From contig SMMW01000642.1 of assembly GCA_004794655.1 (NCBI GenBank), positions 682,001-746,000 on the forward strand: a stretch of 64,000 nucleotides of DNA, given 5' to 3'. The stretch comes from Marisa cornuarietis (lineage: Eukaryota > Mollusca > Gastropoda > Architaenioglossa > Ampullariidae). A model generated the notes under the pieces. That model was not told the origin of the DNA. It searched no databases and worked only from the letters and a program-made list of their open reading frames with translations. This document shows, piece after piece, positions 54,457-64,000 of this stretch (positions are counted from its first letter, which is position 1; every line of letters begins with the position of its first letter). A program made the translations under genes and the position numbers.

Positions 54457-55880
54457 ACAACACAAACTGATAAACACAACTGTACATCTGATATATATAT
54501 ATATATGTGCTAATACTACATGCATATTATACAACTCTCCAGACTGCATGCTGGCACATTCTGGGGACTTATATATATCTCATACTTTTGTATGAGGGCC
54601 TTCTTTGAGTAATAGGATTTTCATGGTCAGCTTACTTTCTTTTTTGTTTGGTTTTGCAAGGTGGAAATAGTTTATTGGCCAAAATTGTCACATCGGGCAT
54701 TGTGCCTGGTGTACCCTTATTTTGTTGTGTTCTGTATATCACTTTGAACTACTTTAAACGGTATGTCTGTACAATGTTATTTTATAAATATTTTGTTGCT
54801 TTCTTACTGGTACATTTGAAAAGAATTTTCTGTGATAAAGAACAAAATATAAGTAGCTTTTTTTCAACATAAGGAATTTTTTAAAGCAGCAAATTGCATC
54901 TGAAGACTGTGGGTTGACTTATCAAGGTGTGATGCCATGCCTGCAGTTAAATTCTTTTTCACAAGTGTGCTTATACTATGATTTGCAGTTGGCTAATTTA
55001 ATATGGTAAGTTGATGTGGTATACTTTGAACAGCTGTGCATCGCAATCCATCAAGCATACCACTTGGTGGTGGGTATACAGGCGTGATATATACTTGCAC
55101 TTAACAAGTTTTTTTCTCTTACTGCTAATGTTGCTTTGTGTATTGAAAGTAATCTTTTACTTTGGTGATGATGGGATTATATGTTGCAGAAAGGTTAGGC
55201 AAAAAAGCGTCAGTCTTTCAGTTCTTTGGTTGCAAATGTAGCTTTTGATCTGTTAATGTTTGTGGTGTAAGTTCTTTTTAAGTAGCATCAGTCACCGTCT
55301 CAGACCATTGAATTTGTGGTGCAATTGTTTAAAGAGTTTTTACTTGTGATCAATGGAGGACACCATGTATACTTTACAAAACTTTATTTATTTAATATTT
55401 TTATTATTTCAGCAGTACCTGTTTGTAGTTTTATGAGTAGCAATATACATAGGCTAAGGAGGGTATATGGTTTGTGCCAAACAATGGCATATGACTGGAT
55501 GGCATGACATGTAGACAAGTCCATTTGTGAGTTGTCACAAACATTTTGCCTGCTACACATAGAGCACGGAGCATGATACTTAGGACAAAGAGTAGGGGAG
55601 AGAATGCATGTGTGCACCTGCGTGTATGTGCATGCATGTTGTGATTGTTTGGGTTTTAGAGATGTCGCATCAGTTGTGGATCATAATCATTATTCAGTTT
55701 TCTGAAGGTGCAATTCTTAACAAGGAACATTTCTGAACGTTCAGTATTGGTCATATGTAACTTGTGTAGTGTCAAGTTTGTGTGGGTGTTTTTTCACACG
55801 TCACTGCCATGATTCTTGTTAGCACAGAGCAAACTGGAACTTCAAGTGCAAACTTGAGTCTCATTTTAGTCCGGCAACTC
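54457..55880 (+). other. RAB33B: RAB33B 3' UTR or flank, no gene recognised
   Basis: AT-rich, with an (AT) run near 54490-54508. No AATAAA was noticed close to the stop, so the 3' UTR end is unknown. Confidence 0.4.
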
Positions 55881-56231
55881 CCATACTGCGTGGCACAGCC
55901 TGCAAACCGTCACCAACTGCAGGAAGACAAAACCCTCAAATACTGTGGATGCCATGCTCCCTGATAGGCTGAGTGAGCTTGACAGTCAATTTGACGGGGA
56001 CAGTACCACACTGGTGACAGAATTGAGTTTTATGGTCAAAACACTGGGACGAAACCACACCGGTGACAGTCACAACTCCTACATTTTCAATACCAGCTCC
56101 CTTTGTTATATGTCAGCACAAGGTGCGCAACTTATTCTGACAACAAAGCTGCAGGAAGACAGCAGGCCTTGTATATCTGCTTCCATACTGAGGCACTGCA
56201 CCAACCAGATCTCTTCTGTCTTCACTGTTAC

Positions 56232-56345
56232 AGGGCTGGCTGCCTTGCCATGATATAGCCTTAGTTGCTGGCTGCTTTGCCATGATATAGCCTTAGTTGC
56301 TGGCTGCTTTGCCATGATATAGCCTTAGTTGCTGCCTCCGCTTAA
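56232..56345 (+). mobile_element. 5'-truncated SINE with triplicated tail
   Basis: ACAGGGCTGGCTGCCTTGCC plus ATGATATAGCCTTAGTTGCT, then two further tandem copies of a 34-base unit (GGCTGCTTTGCCATGATATA, GCCTTAGTTGCT). It is the 3' part of the SINE at 56911 and sits inside the Rex1-like relic between its SSVFT and DIFNT blocks. Confidence 0.8.
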
Positions 56346-56910
56346 AAACCAAATCCTGACCCCCCTCCCCGTCTTCGTGGATATCTTCAATACATTCCTC
56401 TAGGTCCCCTGCTGTTTCTTTCAAATCATCAATCAACCCTGTCCTGAAGACCAGGATGATGCCAGTACATCTGATTGTGATGAAAGTTCTGGAAGAACTG
56501 GTTCTCATACATCCCTTATCACCACCAGAGGGAAACTGGGCCCTCTCCAATTTCCCTATCAGACCAGTTGGTCGGCGAAGGATGCTATCTCTCTAGTTCT
56601 CTTCGTTCTCCAGCAGCTTGAATCCCCTGACTTCCATGCATGCCTTTTCTTTGTAGACAACAGCTCCACCTTCAACACCATCGTCTTGCAGAAACTCTTT
56701 GGTAAGCTCTCAACTTTTGGTCTCTCCCAGTCAGTCTGCTTCTGGATCCTTGACTTTTCTTGCACCAACCCCAAAGAGTAAGAGTCCGTGATCACCTATC
56801 CAACATCTTGGTGCTCAACACAAGCGCACCACAAGGTTGCATCCTCTCCCCCTCCCCGTACTCTCGTTTCACCAACAACTGTCTCATCTCACAGATCCAT
56901 TTGGATGGTG

Positions 56911-57083
56911 TGGGCAGTCCGGTGGTGCAACGGTTAGCACCTGTCACCAATACTGGGTTCAGCTCCTTTCTTGGGCATGCTGTCTTTCTCTGCATGTGGC
57001 ATCTGTTTACAGGGCTGGCTGCCTTGCCATGATATAGCCTTAGTTTCTGACTCAGCATAAAACCCCAATTTCCTTTTCCTTCA
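56911..57083 (+). mobile_element. tRNA-derived SINE, copy 2 (full length)
   Basis: Box A TGGTGCAACGG (56923-56933) fits the RNA polymerase III A-box exactly. Box B GGTTCAGCTCC (56956-56966) is near consensus, 22 bases apart. The tRNA-unrelated body has CTGCATGTGGCATCTGTTTA and the GATATAGCCTTAG tail. The flanks CCATTTGGATGGTG (56897-56910) and CCATTCGGATGGTG (57084-57097) form a 14-base target duplication with one mismatch. Confidence 0.88.
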
Positions 57084-57880
57084 CCATTCGGATGGTGAAC
57101 TTTACCAATGAAACCACAGTGGAAGGTCTCATCCCGAACGAGTACGTGCAGCACCAGGAGATAGATACACCTAGTGACTTAGTGCAGTGAAAATAGTCTA
57201 CAACTCAATGTTTTTAAGACCAAGCAGATGATAGTTGACTTCAGGAAAAGAGATCATGGTTGACCATTTCAGGTTTCTGGGTTCCACCATTTCAAATGAT
57301 CTCAGTTGAGAAAACAATGTGTTGCTGATTATCAAGAACGCCCAACAACAACTTTGTACCCCCAAAGGAAAAAATTGTATCTAAGAAGGGACAATCTGGT
57401 CTAGTTTTTCTGGACCACAATTGAGAGCATATTGACAATCTCAGTCACTGTTATGGCAACACCATCCAGAAGCAGAAAGTCCGTCTCAACTGGGTGGTGT
57501 AAGCAGCTAGCAGAACTGACCTACCTCATGCAAACTCAATCTACACCCAATGCAGTTTGTACAGGGCACACCAGATTGTGGCTGACATTCCCACCTGGGA
57601 ATGGTCTATTCTGCCACATTCCCTTTGAGGTCAGGTATAGACGTGTAGACCAGAATTTCCCGGCCGAAAAACAGTTTCTTTGCCAAAGCAGTAGCCTACC
57701 TAAACTCCACCTGTGACACGAGTCAAGACTAACTGTTGATTGTGTCTCGTTTTAGTCTTTGAGCCTCCATATATGCACGCTTGTATGTGTTTTGGAATCT
57801 ATTGTGAATCTGAAATGTATGGGTAGTGTATATTGCATGTGAAAAAAAGACATGACATGAACGATACAATACAATATTTT

Positions 57881-60013
57881 GGAATGATTCAGGCTTTTAG
57901 CCCAATTTCATAGGGGGTACAACATGATAATATATAATACTAATTTATAATGCAGGTATTTAAGCATGCTCGCCACTAGGCTTCCATCCTTGCTTGTATA
58001 GTACACATGGTATCAATACAGACATGCATCAGACCATTACAATTAAGCCAATAGTCATCAAATTATGTATAAACACAAACATGCACAGGTACAAGCAAAG
58101 ATATGCATCAAGTCATTCAACACCATATGATATAGTCATGTGAATACACAGATACAAGCACTAATATTTGTCAAAATGTTAATCATGGTACATCATGTGA
58201 CCACTTACATTAACATTCCTGTAGGACCATTCCTAGTTGTAATGGGCTTCAATCTTTGCCCAACTTTTTCTTATTTCCAATACATTATAAACAAAAGAGG
58301 CAAGGCGTAGGTGTAGTGTAATTAGCATTCTCATTCTCTTACCTGACATCAGCAATTAGAAATGGAAAAGTAAAGGGTGCTTCAAGTATTTTGTTAGGGA
58401 TACGTATACATATATTTAAGGCATACAAGGAGAAAATGCTGTTCAGTTTCAGCTGTATCAGAGAAAAAGGGGCAGTTTAAACATTCTGGGATGTAAACAG
58501 GGAGAAAGTGAGAGTGTGTGTGTATGTTTTTACATGTGTATAAAGGACGAGATTTTGGGGTGTACATATAAAAGAGCAGGTAGTGGTGTCTGCCAATGTG
58601 GGTGTGTCACTGGTATTTGGCCGACATCAGGACATGTTCCTAGTGCAATGTTACTTGACAAATAAATGAATTCTTCTTTTCTTCCAGATATCCTACATCA
58701 TTTGAAATTAGTGCAGAACAGTGAAAGCGAAGTTGATGTATTGTCCATGTTGTGATGTAATTCATATCTTCACCATGTACAATCTGTTCATTAGGTACTC
58801 GCTTGACTAGTTGATTTAAAGCAAAGTATTTAGGAGCTCTTTGTTATAAATGTACTTGTTCATCTTTTGTGGCATTCCAGTAGTTTTAAATTGCTTTACT
58901 AATAAAAAGAATGCTTACACTATTTATGTTTAATGCAAACCCAAGTTGAACATAAAATTAAGCCTGGAAATAGTGATAGGTGTCACCTTACTTTGTCATA
59001 ACAATCGTGTGACATGCTTTTCAAAACAAAATCTGTTAGATTATTAGAGATGGCTCATTAGAGATGATTAGACATGGCTACATCTAATTATACCTGTTTC
59101 TCTTCTTTTCATCTCTTTACCATTGCCATCGTGGGGAGCTTTTAGCAGCTTCCAGTTTGTTTCTGGTCTCCACATCATCTCTTCCCATTAAATTCCGCAC
59201 AATCTCAACATCACAAGGAAATACAGGAAAGCAAGATGGAAACCACATTTGGTTCTGATTTCTGCCTTTCTTGATTTCTGATTTAGCCACTACAATTTTT
59301 GTTAAAGCACAAGTAAACTGGGTTTTGTGATATGAATTCTAGTCTGCCTTATGGACATCACTGGAACTGTGGTTTCTCCCTCTTTCCAATTAGCAGATAA
59401 GAAAGCCAGGCTTCAAAAACTTGGCACATTTTATCTCGAAAACAAGTGGTGATCCCAGTTTAGGAATTGGCATCTTGTAGGTACCATGGTTACTTGGCAT
59501 TTAACACAATGAAGGTGAATTATTTAAACAAGTTTACATAAAAGTACATAAAAAATATATATAATGGTATTTTGGAGAGTGAGTTGGGCGAGTTGGACAG
59601 TGTCATGTAAGAAGGAAGTGTTTGTATGCAGGCCAGGAGCTCTAGTCTTACAAGCCTCCATGCTGTGCTGCATACAGCAGTAAGAACTTTGTGTTATGCT
59701 GTGCTGCATACCTTACTTTTATATATTTTTTTCCCATGCTCAGGTTTTTTTACTCAAGCTTTTTACTTCTCACCCTCAGCGGACTAACACGGCACAATTG
59801 TGCAGAGTTATCTGTTGCTGACCACAGCCACAGATGCTGGAATCCTCTTAGATGAAATGAGATCATTGGTATCTGGGAGACTAACTACTTTGATGCTGTG
59901 AGCAAACCATCTGCACCTAAGACAACCAGCACAATGCAAAGCCATCCGTGAATTTAGGATTTGACATGGCAGAAACAGCAAGGAGGTCAGGAAGTGGAAA
60001 GAGCAGCAAGATG
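57881..60013. other. Intergenic, no gene recognised
   Basis: AT-rich sequence with scattered TGTGTG stretches. I could not identify a coding exon or element. Confidence 0.4.
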
Positions 60014-60562
60014 CAGTAGTACCTCTACATACTAGTTTAATCTCTTCCACAACCGAGCTCGCTTGTCACAAAACTTTTATATTAAAACTATTTTTCCATA
60101 TGAAATAAAGGAAATAGGATGAATGTGTTCCAAGCCTGCCACAACAACACAGTTGATATGTAAATACGGTATAATATACAGCACTGTATAGTAAATGGTA
60201 ATGGCACAATAATATAAATAACATAGATAACAAAATAATAAAGAATGTTATATTTATCAATCTTACCTTGGAGATGAAGACTGTTGATAACGGAGGTCGG
60301 CAGATGGTGGGGGAGGAGGGAGGGAGAGAGTAGACGGATGCTGAATGAATCAAGTGATGAGACAAACACTATTTACTCTGTTTGTTACTTGAAACTTTGA
60401 GATTGTCACTAAGACTACATTCCTTGTTATCTATTTATGCTACGACATATAAATGACTCGAGCTGGTTTATCAAATTTCCACTCATAAGTAAGAACAAAA
60501 TGTCCACGAAATTTTGGGTGGATTTATGTATATTGGTTCACTCGTATGTAGAGGTCTTACTG
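60014..60562. mobile_element. Tigger/pogo-like MITE, second family (549 bp)
   Basis: The left end CAGTAGTACCTCTACATACT and the right end, read inward, CAGTAAGACCTCTACATACG are inverted termini of the Tigger pattern. The right flank is TA. The left flank is TG, probably a mutated TA. No transposase frame. Confidence 0.75.
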
Positions 60563-62427
60563 TACTTGACCGTCTCCAGTGAAGACAACATTGATTTTAT
60601 GTTCATACTCTGCTGTGTTTAAATTTGCAAACCAGAGGTCTTCAAACATCTTCTTCAGCTTAAAGTTTCTTAAATGCGGAGTCTTTTCTCTTGTAGAAGT
60701 CTCCACCACCACCACCACCACCACCACCATCCAGCCTCCCACCACGTAGTTATCCAGGAAATGGGGGCAAATTGAAAGGAAGCTGATATTTTATTTTGAT
60801 GTTTAGCTTCAGCTTCTCAGCCATTGCTTTGGATTTTGAATGGACAACTTTTGCTTTTTAATTAATGTCAATAATTATGTTTAGCGGTAATATATTTTAT
60901 TAAAAGATGATTAAAACTGTAATTACTCAAAGCAACAAGAGGAAGCTGTTGCACATGAAGCACTATATTTATTGCATGGACTGAGTCTGCCTTCCACTTT
61001 TTGTATTCTTCATGAACGATGAGGAGGTTGATAGTTTGTCATGCTGTAACACTGCTTACTTCACAAAGATGTTCACTTCAATTCTCTCAAGGCTGGTCAT
61101 TGGTCAGGGGTGGGGGAGAAGGGCTGGATATGATGGATGCAACAGATTCTTCACAACAGTTCGTTCACAATGGTCCTGCTATGTTGTTTCAATGCCCACT
61201 TCACAAAGATTTTCCAGATTCATGATGATTCAGTCGATTTATTACAATGGTCACTTCATAAAGAACTTCCCCATGTAACCTCGCCATGTCAGCAAAGACT
61301 GGCAACGAGAACATGATCACTTTGACTATTACTCAAGCCATGTTTAGAGGAAGTGTATGTTTTGTTCATGAACTGCTTTGTAAATGAAACCCAGACAGGT
61401 ATTGCGTCTTTATTTGTAAGAACCCCCACCTGTCTTGCCCGCAGCTTGATCGTCCTGGACCAAGTCATTACTTTGCGTTGTTTGCTTCTTTATCCAGCAA
61501 GACTACTAGTCTGTTGTGTGCAACTTTGAAATGTGTGCCAGTCTCTTGTGTGCAGCTCCTTCACTTAGAGTATGCTGCAGCGCCTCATGTAGGGCAACTC
61601 TAAAGTACCCATCGTACTGTATGTAGTTCACTTGGAGTTTATTCAACATAGCGTTTGCTATTTATGACATCCACAATTCTTATTTCAGTAAATACAAGAC
61701 TACAGCAATGAAGATAAACGATGCTTATGTTAAATGTTACGCTGCCTTCTAGTGTTGGGATATTGACTGCACATTTATAACCCTAATGCTAACGTGTGAC
61801 TTCTATCTCAAACAGTAAAATGATTTCACTTTGAAATTCTCTCTCACTTGAAACTCACCACATACACATATATAAATCACATGAACTCTTAGGCAGAAGA
61901 AAATAGTTTGCCCTGTACAGATGAAGATGGCCAGTTCTAAAATGACTAAGAAAATATCAGCAACATGCCATCAAGGTTTGTTGTAGAGTTCACTTACATG
62001 TGCCATCGAGGTTCACTGAAGTATTCACTGATACATTCCAACCTAAAACGTTATGTTTGGATTTCATGCGAAGCTTCTCACAGCTTTAGGTGTTCTGGAG
62101 ACTTCTCAGATCACAGGAATCAGGACACCAGGAGCTCCCAGCCATTTCTACCAAATGTTGTAGGCAACAAAGCTGTCATGACACGTGAGTGGTATGTAGG
62201 ATACAAAGACACATTTTATTTTATTCGCTAATACTGAAGGTAGCTGCTGAGAACCAACATGGGACTTTTTCACTTCTTCAGAAAGAAGAAACATTAGCAT
62301 TATAGCGGATAACGTTTGCAAGCAGTTGCAGAGGGTGATAAGCAACAATTTTAAGGCAAAAATGTAACAAAAAATTGTGTAACTTTCCATGTGCATGGTC
62401 CAGAGACGTCTCCTTGCAACTACTAAG
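60563..62427. other. Intergenic, no gene recognised
   Basis: It includes a CCACCACCACCACCACCACC microsatellite at 60701-60730. The rest is AT-rich with no recognised feature. Confidence 0.4.
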
Positions 62428-63216
62428 GTTAAATGCTCTGAGTACACAAGTTACTTTTGAAGTCCATCAGCACTTCAGATACGATGTACCCACTGCTGGT
62501 ACAAGTCTCATTATGTGCAAGTGGTTTCTCTGTTGTTATTTTTCACAAGATGAGTTTTACCATGTTATCAATATTAAAAGCACTGTTTTGCTGGGGTTTT
62601 GTCCCTTGGTTTTGATGCTAGTTGCGAGCTTGTACAAAAAGTTTCTCTGTTCCATTGCTTCAACTTACCAAGCCTTTTGGGGTACTGGTGTTTAACTTGG
62701 CTTGTGGAATTAAGAATCCATAGTCTCAAAATGTAAATATTTATTTTGTATGCAAACACCTGCTTTTTGCATACATTTGTCATTCAATCAGAATAAAGTC
62801 ATGTGTGGAAAATCATTTGCCTAACAAGTGTTTCCCTGAATGACAGGATGGGGTTGAATGCTCTGAGTGCACAAGCTACTTTTAAATCCATCAGCAATTA
62901 GATACGATGTACCCACTGCTGGTACAAGTCTCATAACCTGCAAGTGATTTCTCTGTTGTTATTTTTCACAAGATGAAGTTTTAGCATGTAATCAATATTA
63001 CAAGCACTGTTTTGCTGGGGTTGTGTCCCTTGGTTTTGATGCTAGTTGCGAGTTTGTACAAAAAGCTTCTATGTTCCATTGCTTCAACTTACCAAGCCTT
63101 TTGGTGTTTAACTTGGCTTGTGGAATGAATCCATAGCCTCAAAATGTAAATATGTATTTTGTATGCAAACACCTGGTTTTTGCATACATTTGTCATTCAA
63201 TCAGAATAAGTCATTT
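62428..63216 (+). repeat. Tandem duplication of a 365-378-bp block
   Basis: 62428-62805 and 62852-63216 are collinear copies (AATGCTCTGAGT, GATACGATGTACCCACTGCT, CCCTTGGTTTTGATGCTAGT, GTATGCAAACACCTG) with many small differences, roughly 88-90% alike by eye, joined by 46 unrelated bases. Copy A ends in CAGAATAAAGTC, with a polyadenylation hexamer; copy B has CAGAATAAGTC, which destroys it. It may be a duplicated 3' UTR end. Confidence 0.9.
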
Positions 63217-63650
63217 GTTAAATAAGTAAGTATAGTGGTGTGTGGGCAAGAAAAAGTGCAGACAATGTACATTTGTTAATATTATTGCAACTGCCATGAT
63301 TATGCCCAGCATATTTCACATCACACTGTTATACTTTATTGTTGACCTTTATTCCTGATGCTGATTTTGTTATTGTGATTTTTATCTTTGATGTTTTTTT
63401 TTTAAGTATGTCGATGTTTTATAAGAAATGAAAATATCATCTTTTGTGTCTGTTTTATCACACAATGTCTTACCCAATAAAAACTACGACCTAAACTTTC
63501 TAAACTTGATTTGAGGAACTACAGGATTTACACGTTTCTGTGTGATGGGAAACACTAACAGCATGTCATGTTGATACCAACTTTCCTTCATCGCTCATCA
63601 ATCCACCCAACTTCGTCAAAGTGGACGACACTAAAGTCACCTTCACATCG
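63217..63650. other. Intergenic, no gene recognised
   Basis: AT-rich. CAATAAAAAC near 63475 could be a polyadenylation signal. No coding exon seen. Confidence 0.4.
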
Positions 63651-64000
63651 TCACCTTCACATTGTCCATCCTAAATCACAGATTCATTGCTACTGCAGAC
63701 ACGACCGTTGATAGGCAAGTTACAGCTGTCTGTCAGTCTGCATATTATGAGCTCCGTAAGATCAGCGCCATCCACCATATTCTCTCTGTATGCACTGCTG
63801 CCACTCTTGTCTGTGCATTTGTTCTATTTCGGCCTCATTATTTTAACTCCATGCTTGCAGGCTGCCCCTCCCCCATATCTTCTTCATTAACTCTAGAAAG
63901 TACAGAACTCCGCTGCATGTCTGGTGCTTAGAGCTAGGAAACAGGTCCATGTCGCTCCTTCATTTTCTGCACTGGATACACATCTGTTCTCTCATTCTGT
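63650..64000 (+). pseudogene. CR1/L2-like LINE reverse transcriptase fragment, cut by window edge
   Basis: Translation gives CQSAYYELRKISAIHHILSV then TLVCAFVLFRPHYFNSMLAG, then after a frame change VLRARKQVHVAP, the usual CR1/L2 order up to the LHWLP region. Frame changes near 63870 show decay. It continues beyond 64000. Confidence 0.75.

Larger units (their letters stand above)
55900..57880 (+). pseudogene. Decayed Rex1-like LINE, interrupted by SINE sequence
   Basis: Successive RT blocks appear in shifting frames: SILRHCTNQISSVFT (about 56190-56232), a VDIFNTFL-type block (about 56378), QFPYQTSWSAKDAISLVLF (about 56550-56610), LFFVDNSSTFNTI (the FSSAFNTI block, about 56650), an APQGCILSP block (about 56825-56850), KTKQMIVDFRKRDHG (about 57215) and FKFLGST-like sequence. 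The order is that of Rex1/Babar RTs. SINE tails occupy 56232-56345 and a full SINE 56911-57083. The left boundary is uncertain; 55900-56180 is only probably part of it. Confidence 0.7.

Noticed and set aside
56911..56966. A functional tRNA gene
   Set aside because: A and B boxes are present, but there is no cloverleaf with matching acceptor stem, and the downstream body and target duplication show a SINE.

Overview
The window is animal nuclear DNA. It has three spliced protein genes with GT-AG introns, long AT-rich intergenic and intronic sequence, and many LINE, SINE, MITE and LTR insertions. The mix of RTE, CR1/L2-like and Rex1-like LINEs, a Gmr1-type Gypsy element and CA/TG-rich minisatellites suggests a lophotrochozoan, most likely a mollusc and perhaps a gastropod. 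The phylum is an inference; metazoan is certain.

Genes. The last three coding exons of EXOC1 (exocyst Sec3 subunit) lie on the + strand (7032-7154, 9356-9427, 14699-14851); the rest of the gene is left of the window. NAA15, the auxiliary subunit of the NatA N-terminal acetyltransferase, is complete on the - strand in 21 coding exons (51539 down to 26756, 855 residues, every junction in phase). RAB33B, a Golgi and autophagy Rab GTPase, is complete on the + strand in two exons (51912-52187, 53947-54456, 261 residues). NAA15 and RAB33B are head to head with 372 bases between start codons, so they probably share a bidirectional promoter. EXOC1 and NAA15 are convergent. The three act in vesicle tethering, co-translational protein acetylation, and Golgi/autophagosome traffic; nothing here makes them one pathway.

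Region by region. 1-7031 is EXOC1 intron with a 5'-truncated RTE LINE, a decayed fragment of a widespread uncharacterised protein family, a 2.5-kb TG-rich compound minisatellite and a 38-bp minisatellite. 7155-14698 holds the last two EXOC1 introns: LINE relics and a 33-bp minisatellite split by a 3.3-kb RTE LINE. 15548-22433 is a nearly intact LTR retrotransposon with almost identical 1.08-kb LTRs, a proline-tRNA-type primer site and the unusual order Gag-protease-integrase-RT-RNase H (Gmr1 type). It sits inside an older LINE relic. 22434-26755 is NAA15 3' flank with a tRNA-derived SINE. NAA15 introns hold hAT MITEs with 8-bp target duplications, a Tigger-like MITE carrying an internally deleted RTE LINE, a 47-bp minisatellite with 235-bp higher-order structure, a repeat shared with an EXOC1 intron, and a perfect 42-bp hairpin. 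54457-64000 has no recognisable gene but holds a Rex1-like LINE relic hit by SINEs, a second Tigger-like MITE, a duplicated block with polyadenylation-signal sequence, and a LINE fragment running off the right edge.

The most interesting item is the young Gmr1-type element, whose capsid segment resembles the vertebrate SCAN domain. Next are the nested insertions with readable target duplications, the perfect hairpin in NAA15, and the compact NAA15/RAB33B promoter.
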